64,000 nucleotides of DNA from Mucilaginibacter saanensis (GTDB taxonomy: Bacteria; Bacteroidota; Bacteroidia; Sphingobacteriales; Sphingobacteriaceae), in the NCBI RefSeq assembly GCF_014200575.1, contig NZ_JACHBZ010000014.1:1-64000 (forward strand). Direction: 5' to 3'. The position numbers and the translations under genes are program-made. This document shows, in pieces, positions 18,588 through 27,683 of this stretch. Under the pieces are notes generated by a model that made no database searches, had not been told where the DNA came from, and saw nothing but the letters and a program-made list of their open reading frames with translations. Every line of letters starts with the position of its first letter. Position 1 is the stretch's first letter.

Positions 18588-20053
18588 GCTTTTTCCAATT
18601 GGTTTAACTTGTATCGCTCTACTATCATAGCGGGGGCATGGTATAAAACCGACGCCGCCTTTTTTATCAGTTTTATATTAGTTTTAAAAGGGCTATTTAA
18701 AAGTTTCACGAGGTTGTATTTTGCCAAATGAGCATGATAGTTTTGATGTACATACCTGTGTAACTGTTTATAATAGGCTGTACTGAAAGTATTACTAAAC
18801 ATCAGCGCCATCTCGTCAGAATCGGTCCAGTTGGTTTTCTGCTGCAGATCAGCCTTTACCCTTTCGTAGAACAAAGTGCCTGGCAATGGGTACGAAACCG
18901 AGATACCTATCTCATACGGCAACAGATTATTGATCATCCCGATGGTTTGGGTAATATCCTCTTTGGTTTCGCCGGGATAACCAAACTGAATAAAGAACGA
19001 TGGCTTTATACCATGCTTTTTCATAAGCTGTGTAGCCGTAAATATCTGTTGAACACTAATGCCCTTATCCATGGCATCCAATACCTTTTGCGAGCCACTT
19101 TCGGCACCGATCCAAACATTGTCACATCCCGAAGCTGCCAATGCCCGTACAGTTTCTTCTTCCAGAAGCAGATCGGCTCTGGATTGTATTTTATACCTGA
19201 ACTTTAAATTCTCGTGCTCAACCAGCAGTGCAAATTGAGTTACCCAGCCGGGCTTTAAGCCAAAAATATCGTCACAAAACCAAATGTGATCCATTTTAAA
19301 ATTGTCCTTTAACAGCTTTATCTCGGTGATCACATCTTCGGGGCTGCGCGAGTTATATCGATTACCATATATGGGCTTGGCACACCAGTTGCATTTAAAC
19401 GGGCAACCACGTGTGGTACCGATGTTGAGCGAAAAATAGCCTTTGTGTTTCAGCCAGCACTCCCGATAGGGCGTAATATCAACCAGATCCCAGGCAGGTA
19501 GTGGCAAAGTATCCAGTTCCTTAAGTACGGGGCGGGCGGCAGTTTTAACCGGCGTTTGCTGCTGCAAGTAAGCTAAACCGTGTATTCCTGAAAAATCTTC
19601 AACTCCCCCTTTTATGGCATTAGCCAATTCCAGCAAGGTATGCTCCGCCTCGCCGATGATCACAAAATCAGCGCCTTCCTGCAGGTAATCTTTAAAGCGG
19701 TCGGTTGAGTCTGAACTGGATACAATTACCTTGCAGCCCCGCGCTTTGGCCATTTTACACATTTTAAAGGCAGCCTCGCGCATGTTGGTCAGGCACATTT
19801 TGGTGAGATAGTTAAAGCCATCATCATATATCACAAAAAAACCGGGGTGGGTTTCATCAATGGCGGCAACAACCTCATCAGGAGTGTGTGTAAACATGGT
19901 ATCAAATAACGATACCTGGTAGTCGTTTTGGCGCATTAATGAAGCAGCGTACAATGTACCCAAAGGCGGATATGGCTGCCCCTGCGCCCATTGTTTTGGG
20001 TCAAAACGCAGAAAATAAGAGTGCGTAAAAAGTATATTATTTAACCGTTCCAT
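18584..20053 (-). CDS. Radical SAM protein with N-terminal cobalamin-binding-type domain
   Basis: A 489-residue radical SAM enzyme of the B12-binding subclass. Residues about 10-150 form a Rossmann-like cobalamin-type domain (PPLGTLYAASLMRQNDYQVS, ADFVIIGEAEHTLLEL). I do not see a DxHxxG motif, so cobalamin would bind base-off without a protein histidine, as in many class B members. The cluster motif CPFKCNWC (C217, C221, C224) binds the 4Fe-4S cluster. HIWFCDDIFGL and NVWIGAESGSQKVLDAMDKG are the further TIM-barrel motifs. A C-methylation or ring-rearrangement role is possible; substrate unknown. Confidence 0.88.
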   Translation of the reverse strand: MERLNNILFTHSYFLRFDPKQWAQGQPYPPLGTLYAASLMRQNDYQVSLFDTMFTHTPDEVVAAIDETHPGFFVIYDDGFNYLTKMCLTNMREAAFKMCKMAKARGCKVIVSSSDSTDRFKDYLQEGADFVIIGEAEHTLLELANAIKGGVEDFSGIHGLAYLQQQTPVKTAARPVLKELDTLPLPAWDLVDITPYRECWLKHKGYFSLNIGTTRGCPFKCNWCAKPIYGNRYNSRSPEDVITEIKLLKDNFKMDHIWFCDDIFGLKPGWVTQFALLVEHENLKFRYKIQSRADLLLEEETVRALAASGCDNVWIGAESGSQKVLDAMDKGISVQQIFTATQLMKKHGIKPSFFIQFGYPGETKEDITQTIGMINNLLPYEIGISVSYPLPGTLFYERVKADLQQKTNWTDSDEMALMFSNTFSTAYYKQLHRYVHQNYHAHLAKYNLVKLLNSPFKTNIKLIKKAASVLYHAPAMIVERYKLNQLEKA

Positions 20054-20056
20054 AAA

Positions 20057-21130
20057 TTAATTAAGGTTAGCTAACGGGGACAGATTGAGCGAACAAACAC
20101 ATTTTACACAGGTTGGATGTGTTAACGTATCCAGTGATTTGCGAAACTCCACAGCTTCGGCACTATTTAAAATATCACCGAGCGCAGCATCTCTGATGTT
20201 CCCCATTGATTCCATGAAAAAGCATGGCCTTACAGCCCCGTCCGCTTCAACAACGGTTGATACCCAGGGAGCATTACATTTTTTATAAGGAAAGGCATTT
20301 AATCCGTAAAATGCAGCATAATAGTGATATATGTTCCTGATCTTTTCCCGGCTTTCGGCAATAAAACCATTGTCAAAATCAACCGCATACTCAGTTAGCA
20401 GGTAATTTATCACCTCATTTAACTCCGGAAGTTCATGTTCAGGTATCAGTATCTCGTCCTGCTTAGGCTCCGTCCAAGCTTGCTGCCGGTTAAAGGCATG
20501 GCTGCTCACATCAGCAGGCAAAAAACTTACCTGGTTAAGCCCCATTTTTTTTGATTCGGCAATAATAGCCGGCCAGTTACGATAATTTAAGCGATGGATC
20601 ACCGTGCGGCCGGTGATCCGGTAAGCAGGGTTTATCCGTTTAATATGCTCCACTCCTTCTTTCAATTTGCGGAAAGCATTTGGTATATTCCTGATAGCAT
20701 CGTGCAGTGCTTCGTCCCCATCTAATGAAACAATAAGGTCATCAACAAGGACCAGGAGCTGCGCCGCGTGGCTTTTTATAGATAAACCAGTGGTAAGCAA
20801 TGTTACTTTAATGCCTACATTTTTAAGTATCCGGCACAAAATAAAAAAGTTGGCATTCAGCAATGCCTCCCCACCTGACATCAGCACCTGTATGGTATCC
20901 AACTGTTTTAGTGATGCAAGCAAGCCGCTGATATCTGCTTCTGTTAATTGTTTCAGATTTTTGTTATCCTTCCAGATATCGCACATTACACAACGGCAGT
21001 TACAGGCGCTGTGCGGCATCAGAATCACTATCGGCAAAGCTGATATCCTGTGCGTTTGCAATGTGCGGTAGCGCTTAAAAGTATGATATAACGACTGGCC
21101 TACCATGATTATGGTTTTAACACTATCCAA
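20057..21130 (-). CDS. Radical SAM protein with SPASM/twitch-like C-terminus
   Basis: A 357-residue radical SAM enzyme. The cluster motif is in ACNCRCVMCDIW (C43, C47, C50). VLMSGGEALLN is the GGE SAM-binding motif, and C-terminal cysteines (KKCNAPW, RPCFFMESMGNI, CVKCVC) would bind an auxiliary Fe-S cluster, as in SPASM/twitch proteins. The start at 21130 overlaps the upstream methyltransferase by 22 bases; a second ATG at 21106 begins just past that stop and is also plausible. No RiPP precursor is visible nearby, so a sugar or small-molecule substrate is likelier than a peptide. Confidence 0.87.
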   Translation of the reverse strand: MDSVKTIIMVGQSLYHTFKRYRTLQTHRISALPIVILMPHSACNCRCVMCDIWKDNKNLKQLTEADISGLLASLKQLDTIQVLMSGGEALLNANFFILCRILKNVGIKVTLLTTGLSIKSHAAQLLVLVDDLIVSLDGDEALHDAIRNIPNAFRKLKEGVEHIKRINPAYRITGRTVIHRLNYRNWPAIIAESKKMGLNQVSFLPADVSSHAFNRQQAWTEPKQDEILIPEHELPELNEVINYLLTEYAVDFDNGFIAESREKIRNIYHYYAAFYGLNAFPYKKCNAPWVSTVVEADGAVRPCFFMESMGNIRDAALGDILNSAEAVEFRKSLDTLTHPTCVKCVCSLNLSPLANLN

Positions 21131-21855
21131 TAAAAAACACCCTTTTTAGTAAGCCGGTTCCAAAGCGTGCCCGGATCAAATAATATTTTATGGTGAAAAA
21201 CATTGAACTTATGGAGTGTGTGGTGAAAATAATGAGTAGCCATATCGGCAAAGCCCATATCAGTGTAGTATTTTTGACACCGTAATACAGATTGATCTAC
21301 CTTGTCTTTCTGATAAAAGGGCGTATCCAATATATGTACCTTGCCATCCTGATTTAATAGCTTAAATGCATCGCCAATAACCACCCTTACTGATGAGAAG
21401 TACTGTAACGAAGCCGCAAAAATGATAATATCAAACTTCACCTGGCTATTAAAACTGTTACGGTTAAACCCTTGGTGAATAAATTGCAAATTAGGTTTTC
21501 TGAACACGCGCTTAGCTTGCTCTATTTCAATACGGTTGGTATCAATCGCAGTAACCTTTACATTTGGTATTTGCGCAAGTTTGGAAGCAAGCCATCCGTT
21601 GCCGCAGCCTACTTCAAGTATCTGAAGCGGTTGTTTTATCATCTGAAGATGGGCAATCAACCGCTGGCTGGATTGCTGCCGCATTTTCCACTCTTTAAAA
21701 TACGGGTGCGAGCTATCCATATCGGGTAGCTGGGCAACCTGCTTATCCGTATAAACCCTGCCCTCTATTTCGCGTATGGCAATATACATTTCCTCCAAGG
21801 CTTCATCAGCTTGCTGGTGGGTAACGGGGGCTATATCAATTCTGGTTTCTTCCAA
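21109..21855 (-). CDS. Class I SAM-dependent methyltransferase
   Basis: A 248-residue methyltransferase. LQILEVGCGNGWLASKLAQI is the glycine-rich motif I, VKVTAIDTNRIEIEQAKRVF motif II, and FDIIIFAASLQYFSSVRVVI motif IV. An N-terminal helical stretch of about 70 residues precedes the fold. It lies inside the radical SAM operon, 12 bases after the 499-residue radical SAM gene and overlapping the next one, which indicates co-expression. It probably O- or N-methylates the intermediate made by its neighbours. Confidence 0.87.
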   Translation of the reverse strand: MEETRIDIAPVTHQQADEALEEMYIAIREIEGRVYTDKQVAQLPDMDSSHPYFKEWKMRQQSSQRLIAHLQMIKQPLQILEVGCGNGWLASKLAQIPNVKVTAIDTNRIEIEQAKRVFRKPNLQFIHQGFNRNSFNSQVKFDIIIFAASLQYFSSVRVVIGDAFKLLNQDGKVHILDTPFYQKDKVDQSVLRCQKYYTDMGFADMATHYFHHTLHKFNVFHHKILFDPGTLWNRLTKKGVFYWIVLKP

Positions 21856-21867
21856 AGCTTGTACAAA

Positions 21868-23367
21868 TTAAAAACCCTGTATTTCTGGCTGGCGGTATTT
21901 CCAGTATTTTTGCAGCAATTTTATCTCATAAGGGTATTTGTACAGGTTTGCCTTATACCTAAGGCTTGACAGCAGCTTAATTGATTTCCTTTTTAAATCA
22001 TTAAGCCTTATGTCTGTTACTGTAGGGTAAACCCCGTTCAATACCGTTTCAAAATTTCTGATCTTGTCAATCATTTCAGGCTTAAGCCATGGGGTAAGCG
22101 GGTTTTTACGCAGGTCAAAGCTTTCCCAGGCGGGGCTCATCCAGTCTTCGAGCGATTGTGGGTATTCAAATCCTTGCTCTAAAACCTGTTTATATAATTC
22201 TGATCCCTCAGTAGGCACAGGCGTGTAAGTGTACATCACTATTTCGGTACGCGGATTTACGGCCTTTATTTGTTTAATGAAGTTTATTTCAAAATCAATC
22301 TGTGCCTGAACCTTTTCGGGGGTTGGCGCCGGGGTACCTAACACAAACGAATATTCGGGGATGATATCAAACTTTTTTAACCGTTCCGCAAAACGGATAA
22401 TCTGTGCACCGGTTTGGGTGCCTCCTTTGTCTAATTGTTCCAATATGGCGTCGTTGCCACTCTCTGCTCCAAAAAATATGATCTTACAGCCCGCTTTACG
22501 TATCTGGGCCAGTGAAGCATCACTAAATTTGTCCATGGTGTCAATACGGGCCATTCCCCACCATGACATATTTTCGGGCTCTATGAGTCTGGCAAATTCC
22601 ACGGTGCGTTTTTCAGATACAAAAAAATTGTTGTCGTGAAACTCAATGGCATCGGCACCCCATTTATCCTTAATATATTTTACATCCTTATAAACCGTTT
22701 GTGCCGATTTAGCTTTCCAACGGGCCTCATAAATAGGCACAACCGCACAAAAAGAGCAGGTAAACGGACAACCGATGCTGGAATGATAAGCCATGGTACG
22801 TTCTCCTAAATAGGTTTTACCCAGGTATTTATTGATAGGGTAAAAAGTACCCAGTTTATCATAGGGTAAAGGAGGCAGCGAATCCTGGTCTATCAGATCT
22901 TCCTTAATGGTTTTGGTTATTTTGCCATCGGCCTTATAGATCAGGTTCTTGATAAATTCATAGGGTTTGTGATTTTCAAGGGCATCTATGAGCTGTGGAA
23001 AGGCATGATCGCCGGGGCCATTGATAATAAAATCAACAAATCCGGAGGTTAACACCGCTTTTGGCTGGCTCGACGGAAAGTAGCCTCCCCAAATCATGGT
23101 TGTATAGGGAAACTTCTGTTTAATTACTTTTGATAAAGGAATGGCCTCCCTCAATTGCGGGCCAGGCATCACGGTAAAGCCCAAGTATCCAAACTCGCCT
23201 GTTTTTAAATAGCTTTCTATTTTTTGTAAAGGGTCGGTTTCACAATTGCCATCAACAACAACCCAATCATATTTACCTTCAATAGAAGCCGCAATGTTTA
23301 AAATGGAATTAGGAATACGGTGCTTGGCTACAGCACTTTTAGGATTGTAAAGTAATACCTTATTCAT
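21868..23367 (-). CDS. Cobalamin-binding-type radical SAM protein
   Basis: A 499-residue enzyme, first gene of the minus-strand operon. Residues 1-135 have the B12-binding-type Rossmann domain (VLLYNPKSAVAKHRIPNS, YLGFTVMPGPQLREAIPLSK, FIINGPGDHAFPQLI), without an obvious DxHxxG. The cluster motif GCPFTCSFC (C200, C204, C207) follows. EFHDNNFFVSEKRTVEFARL and KIIFFGAESGNDAILEQLDK are further family motifs. It resembles the other B12-type enzyme at 18.6 kb in layout but is diverged. Candidate C-methyltransferase or radical rearrangement enzyme for a glycan or lipid. Confidence 0.88.
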   Translation of the reverse strand: MNKVLLYNPKSAVAKHRIPNSILNIAASIEGKYDWVVVDGNCETDPLQKIESYLKTGEFGYLGFTVMPGPQLREAIPLSKVIKQKFPYTTMIWGGYFPSSQPKAVLTSGFVDFIINGPGDHAFPQLIDALENHKPYEFIKNLIYKADGKITKTIKEDLIDQDSLPPLPYDKLGTFYPINKYLGKTYLGERTMAYHSSIGCPFTCSFCAVVPIYEARWKAKSAQTVYKDVKYIKDKWGADAIEFHDNNFFVSEKRTVEFARLIEPENMSWWGMARIDTMDKFSDASLAQIRKAGCKIIFFGAESGNDAILEQLDKGGTQTGAQIIRFAERLKKFDIIPEYSFVLGTPAPTPEKVQAQIDFEINFIKQIKAVNPRTEIVMYTYTPVPTEGSELYKQVLEQGFEYPQSLEDWMSPAWESFDLRKNPLTPWLKPEMIDKIRNFETVLNGVYPTVTDIRLNDLKRKSIKLLSSLRYKANLYKYPYEIKLLQKYWKYRQPEIQGF

Positions 23368-23614
23368 ACCAGTTACTATATATTAATAATTCATAACCAA
23401 CGGGATGCTGCAATTAAATAGCAGCTTGTTTCAATTTTTCAAAATGATAAGCGATGGCCTTTTACATCCATCGCTCACCCAACCCAACTATGAAAAATTT
23501 TACCGTTCACTATATATTACGCTGCATAATTAGCCGTGGTTGCCTGTGATAATAATAAAAAAGCACGGGCAACCTTAGCTCTCGTAAACGCGTAATTGTT
23601 ATAAAGATCACAGC
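23368..23614. promoter_or_regulatory. Divergent control region between radical SAM operon and methyltransferase-amidohydrolase unit
   Basis: This 247-base non-coding gap must hold promoters for both directions. Two inverted repeats are visible: GCGATGG/CCATCGC (23451-23474) and a longer imperfect GGTTGCCTGTG ... CACGGGCAACC around 23533-23574. No T-run follows either, so operator or leader structures are likelier than terminators. No promoter consensus was fixed. Confidence 0.4.
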
Positions 23615-24355
23615 ATGTTAGCCACAATAAAAAACTATATACGAAGCAAGATTGCCGCCCCGGCTGTAACAGAAAAAAGTGTTGTGGAAGCTTATGACCT
23701 GTGGGCCGCTGATTATGATATGCAGCCCGATAACCTGATGCTTTATCTTGACGGCAGGCTATTTTCGACGTTTATGGATCAGATAGTGATTGCGGATAAG
23801 CAAATTGCCGATATTGGTTGTGGTACCGGCAGGCACTGGCCGGTTATATTCAGTAAACGCCCTGCTGGTTTAACCGGTTTTGATGTATCCGGCGGAATGC
23901 TTAACAAGCTAAAAAACAAGTATCCCAAGGCAAGTACTCATTTAATCACCGATAATTTATTTTCAACCGTACCTGATGCGATGTTTGATGTGATCGTATC
24001 AACCCTTACCGTGGCGCACATTGAACATATTGAGGAAGCTATACAAGCCTGGGGCCGTTTATTAAAGAGCGGCGGCGAAATGATCATTACCGACTTTCAT
24101 CCGCATACGCTTGCATTCGGCGGTAAAAGAACCTTTAAATATAACAATTCGGTAATGGCGGTGCGCAATTATGTACACCCCATCTACACCATAAAAGAGG
24201 TACTGCTCAACAATGGTTTTCATTTATTAAACCAGGAAGAAATTAAGATAGATGACAGCATGAAACCATTTTATGTTAAACAAAATGCCTTGCATGTATT
24301 TGAAAAATATAAAGGCTTCCCGGTAATATATGGTATACATCTAAAAAAGGATTAA
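23615..24355 (+). CDS. Class I SAM-dependent methyltransferase (UbiE/Methyltransf_11-like)
   Basis: A 246-residue methyltransferase. VEAYDLWAADYDMQPDN is the usual opening of Methyltransf_11 enzymes, IADIGCGTGRHWPVIF is motif I, TGFDVSGGMLNKLKNKYP motif II, and FDVIVSTLTVAHIEHIEE motif IV. First gene of a three-gene plus-strand unit; its stop shares a base with the amidohydrolase start. It would modify the product made with the divergent radical SAM operon. The exact substrate is unknown. Confidence 0.88.
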   Translation: MLATIKNYIRSKIAAPAVTEKSVVEAYDLWAADYDMQPDNLMLYLDGRLFSTFMDQIVIADKQIADIGCGTGRHWPVIFSKRPAGLTGFDVSGGMLNKLKNKYPKASTHLITDNLFSTVPDAMFDVIVSTLTVAHIEHIEEAIQAWGRLLKSGGEMIITDFHPHTLAFGGKRTFKYNNSVMAVRNYVHPIYTIKEVLLNNGFHLLNQEEIKIDDSMKPFYVKQNALHVFEKYKGFPVIYGIHLKKD

Positions 24356-25527
24356 TGATACTGCATCAATTGATATTAGCCGATACCGGGCAGGCAGTTA
24401 ACATCAGCGTAAACGACGGTAAAATTGATAAAATAACATCCGGCGCTATAACTGATCATACAACTGCCTTACAGCTTCATTTTGATGATGCTATTATTTC
24501 CCCTGGGCTTATCAATTCCCATGACCATTTAGACTTTAACCTTTTTCCGCAGTTAGGTAACCGAGTTTATAAAAACTATACCGAGTGGGGAGCTTATATT
24601 CATCAGCAATTTAAACATGAGATAGCCGAGGTATTGCAAGTGCCTATACAGCTGCGCATACTTTGGGGGATATACAAAAACCTGCTTTGCGGGGTAACAA
24701 CGGTAGTTAACCATGGTAAGCGTTTAACCATTGAGGATTCGCCGATTACAGTTTATGAAGATACGCACGACCTGCATTCGGCTGCGTTTGAAAAAGCCTG
24801 GAAACTTAAACTGAATAATCCGCTCAAAAAGAACGTACCTGTGGTTATCCATACCGGCGAAGGTACAGACGAAGCTGCCTCAGACGAGATTGATCAGCTG
24901 ATATACTGGAATAAATTGCGGCGGCATTTGATAGGGATACATGCCGTTGCTATGACTGCAGCACAGGCCAATAGTTTTAAAGGCCTTGTCTGGTGTCCGG
25001 AATCAAACTATTTCCTGCTTAATAAAACTGCGCCGGTAAAGGAGTTAAAACAACATACCCGGATCATGTTCGGTACAGACTCCACCCTTACCGGCAACTG
25101 GAACATTTGGGATCATATTAACATGGCCCATAAAACAGAACTCCTGACTGATAAAGAGCTGTATCAATCATTAAACATCAATGCTGCAAAAGTATGGGGG
25201 TTAAATACCGGGGAGATAGCCGAAGGAAAAGATGCCGATTTAGTTATAGGCCGCCGAAAAGAAGGCGTTACAAGCCTTGATGCATTTTATGCCATTACCC
25301 CAGTTGATCTGTTATTGGTAATTCATCAGGGCAATATCCGGTTATTTGATCAGGAGTTGCTACCGCCCTTAGCGCCTCATCTTAAAGGCAGGGAATTCAG
25401 TCTGATTAAAATAAGCAATGGCTATAAATACGTTGACGGAAATTTAGATGCATTAACCGAACAGATTAAAGCAGTGCTACCCGGGTTTGTTTTTCCGGTT
25501 GAAGTTATTGATCATCAAATATTATAA
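24355..25527 (+). CDS. Amidohydrolase superfamily protein (metal-dependent, deaminase/chlorohydrolase-like)
   Basis: A 390-residue TIM-barrel amidohydrolase. The first metal motif HxH is SHDH (H56, H58). Further ligand candidates are the histidines in VPVVIHTGEGTD and HLIGIHAVAM, and the late aspartate in MFGTDSTLTGNW. NTGEIAEGKDADLVIGR is the typical return to the small beta domain. All ligands look present, so it should be active, on a cyclic amidine, nucleobase-like or amide substrate. Being co-translated with a methyltransferase and followed by a GT4 gene, it probably belongs to the glycan or specialised-metabolite pathway and not to general catabolism. Confidence 0.85.
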   Translation: MILHQLILADTGQAVNISVNDGKIDKITSGAITDHTTALQLHFDDAIISPGLINSHDHLDFNLFPQLGNRVYKNYTEWGAYIHQQFKHEIAEVLQVPIQLRILWGIYKNLLCGVTTVVNHGKRLTIEDSPITVYEDTHDLHSAAFEKAWKLKLNNPLKKNVPVVIHTGEGTDEAASDEIDQLIYWNKLRRHLIGIHAVAMTAAQANSFKGLVWCPESNYFLLNKTAPVKELKQHTRIMFGTDSTLTGNWNIWDHINMAHKTELLTDKELYQSLNINAAKVWGLNTGEIAEGKDADLVIGRRKEGVTSLDAFYAITPVDLLLVIHQGNIRLFDQELLPPLAPHLKGREFSLIKISNGYKYVDGNLDALTEQIKAVLPGFVFPVEVIDHQIL

Positions 25528-25529
25528 AA

Positions 25530-26642
25530 TTGATAAAGCTGGTTGACCTTACTTTTTACGCCCACCTGGACTATACCTGGCCAGAACAGGTAATTGAAAA
25601 CCATGCACCGGCACTGGCATTTGCTCCTCATCTTAAAAACAAGCTCGATTTTAGTTTTGTTAAACACGCAGCTTTTGAACAGCAAATTAATGTTGATGGC
25701 ATCCCCTATTTCTTTTTCAAGGGCCGAAACAGGTTTTGGTCCGTCTCATTTAAAACCTACCAATTTATCAGGAAACTAAAACCGGACATAGTATTGGTAC
25801 AGGGCCTTGTTTTTCCCTTACAGGTATTATTATTGCGACTGCTTTGCGGTAATAACTTTAAAATAGTTATTCAGCATCACGGCGAATTACCATTTCATGG
25901 CCTTAAGGGTCTGATACAAAAATTAGCATGTAAACTGTTAAGTGCCGTTATTTTTACAGCGGCCGGCAACGCTTTGATATGGAAAAAAAGGACTATCATC
26001 AAAACCGACACCCCAATATTTGAACTACTGGAAGCATCAACCGACTTTAAAAAACAGGATAAGCAGATCAGTAGGCAGCGTACCGGAATAACCGGGACAA
26101 CCGTTTTTTTATGGGTGGGCAGACTAAACGCCAATAAAGATCCGCTTACGGTATTATCAGGATTTAATAAATACCTGGCAGTTAACCCGCAGGCTAAGCT
26201 CTATATGATCTACCAAACAGAGGATATGCTGCGCGAGGTGGTGCAAATGTTTGCCTCAAGCCCCACATTATCAAATGCTGTGGTACTGATTGGCAAAGTT
26301 GCTTATGCCGATTTGCCTTATTGGTACAGCGCCGCCGATTTTTATATTTCAGGCAGCCATAAAGAAGGTAGCGGCTATGCATTAATGGAGGCTATGGCTT
26401 GTGGCTGTATCCCTGTAGCTACGACTATTCCACCCTATAAAAAAATAACCGGCGATGGTAAGTGCGGCTTTTTGTACCCTGCGGGTAATGCTTTAACACT
26501 GGCAGCCCTGCTCTCTACTATTGATGGCTTAAACCGCAAAAAACTTGCCGATGATACGTTAAACTATTTTCAACAAAACCTGAGCTTTAAAAACATTGCC
26601 GATGACCTGGTAACTATCTGTAATAAGTTAATGGCCAAATAA
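25530..26642 (+). CDS. Family 4 glycosyltransferase (TTG start)
   Basis: A 370-residue GT-B transferase. The start is a TTG at 25530, two bases past the amidohydrolase stop; the frame reads MIKLVDLTFYAHLDYTWP, a plausible N-terminal strand. Acceptor half motifs include IVIQHHGELPFHGLKGLIQ. The C-terminal half has TVFLWVGRLNANKDPLTVL and HKEGSGYALMEAMACGCIPV, with the E-x7-E of GT4 enzymes. Its last 15 bases overlap tail to tail with the convergent GT4 gene. Confidence 0.87.
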   Translation: MIKLVDLTFYAHLDYTWPEQVIENHAPALAFAPHLKNKLDFSFVKHAAFEQQINVDGIPYFFFKGRNRFWSVSFKTYQFIRKLKPDIVLVQGLVFPLQVLLLRLLCGNNFKIVIQHHGELPFHGLKGLIQKLACKLLSAVIFTAAGNALIWKKRTIIKTDTPIFELLEASTDFKKQDKQISRQRTGITGTTVFLWVGRLNANKDPLTVLSGFNKYLAVNPQAKLYMIYQTEDMLREVVQMFASSPTLSNAVVLIGKVAYADLPYWYSAADFYISGSHKEGSGYALMEAMACGCIPVATTIPPYKKITGDGKCGFLYPAGNALTLAALLSTIDGLNRKKLADDTLNYFQQNLSFKNIADDLVTICNKLMAK

Positions 26643-27683
26643 AGCTGCCACCTTAGCAGCAATAACCTCAACCGGATAAACCAGTACCGGTTCATGCCGT
26701 AAATCGGGATTATTAAGCAAACCGGATATGATTCCAGGGATATGCTCTGCATTATCGGGTACATGGTGTTGGGCAGGGCGCACATTCATTCCGTTAACCA
26801 AGCTCACTACCTGGCAACCTGCGTATAAAGCCTCACTTAAAACAGTGCTATAACCCTCATAACAGGAAGTATGCAAAAGTATTTTCGAACGCTGCATCAG
26901 TGCCAATAATTCGGGATGTGATAACTCACCTTTTAGCTCAACATTATTATCCAGCCTTAGCCGGCTTATCTGTTTTTTTAAGCTCTCCATTTCGGGGCCT
27001 TTACCACAAATAACCGTTTTTATCTCCGGAAAATCCGCAGTCAGCCTTTTAATAACATTAACAAACAAACTGTATTGCTTAAGCGGAATAAGCGATCCGG
27101 CGCCTATAATATCAATATTCCGTTGGCCCGGCCTGGGGCTGAACAGTGTGGTATCTATACCCGTAGGGATAGTGTGTTCTGGCAATATGCCATAATTTAT
27201 ACTAAACTCCTTTGCCAGCGAATCAGATATGGCTATTAATGCATCCTTTTCAGGTTTTATCCTGTTTACATACTCGTTACCGGCTTTGGCATCCTGACCA
27301 AGCAACCAGGTATAATGCGGTACATTGTACTTTTTTGCAAACCTGTTACCAATAAAGGAACATTCACCTATCCAAAAGTTCAGCAGGCCGGTGAGTTCAT
27401 ATTTATCTTGAATTTTTTTTAGAGTTTGCCAAACGCGTCGCCAGGTAATTAAGCGGAATAATTGGCCCTTGCCCTTACCCGCCAGGGCAATTACCTCTAC
27501 CCCATTCCAGTAATATCGTGAAGCTGTAAAAGGGTATTGAAAACTGACTACAATAATGTGCAGGTGTGGTTTATTTTGTTTTAAGCCTTTTACAAAAATT
27601 TGCATAGGCGGTATGCAGGTTGTATCATTACCATCTGCCGGGAAACCCGGACTAAGTATCACTATGGCTTTATGTTTGTTCAT
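26628..27683 (-). CDS. Family 4 glycosyltransferase
   Basis: A GT-B enzyme of about 351 residues. I start it at the ATG at 27683 (MNKHKAIVILSPGFPADGND), which makes a four-base ATGA overlap with the upstream ABC gene; an in-frame ATG lies 24 bases further up. Motifs: DIIGAGSLIPLKQYSLFVNV, TVICGKGPEMESLKKQI, and HTSCYEGYSTVLSEALYAG carrying E-x7-E. The 3' end overlaps the convergent GT4 gene by 15 bases. It is coupled to an exporter, so it may finish or cap the exported glycan. Confidence 0.88.
   Translation of the reverse strand: MNKHKAIVILSPGFPADGNDTTCIPPMQIFVKGLKQNKPHLHIIVVSFQYPFTASRYYWNGVEVIALAGKGKGQLFRLITWRRVWQTLKKIQDKYELTGLLNFWIGECSFIGNRFAKKYNVPHYTWLLGQDAKAGNEYVNRIKPEKDALIAISDSLAKEFSINYGILPEHTIPTGIDTTLFSPRPGQRNIDIIGAGSLIPLKQYSLFVNVIKRLTADFPEIKTVICGKGPEMESLKKQISRLRLDNNVELKGELSHPELLALMQRSKILLHTSCYEGYSTVLSEALYAGCQVVSLVNGMNVRPAQHHVPDNAEHIPGIISGLLNNPDLRHEPVLVYPVEVIAAKVAALFGH

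Noticed and set aside
20057..21130. RiPP maturase role for the SPASM-like radical SAM protein
   Set aside because: No short precursor-like ORF or RiPP recognition domain was seen nearby; all neighbours are glycan or small-molecule enzymes.
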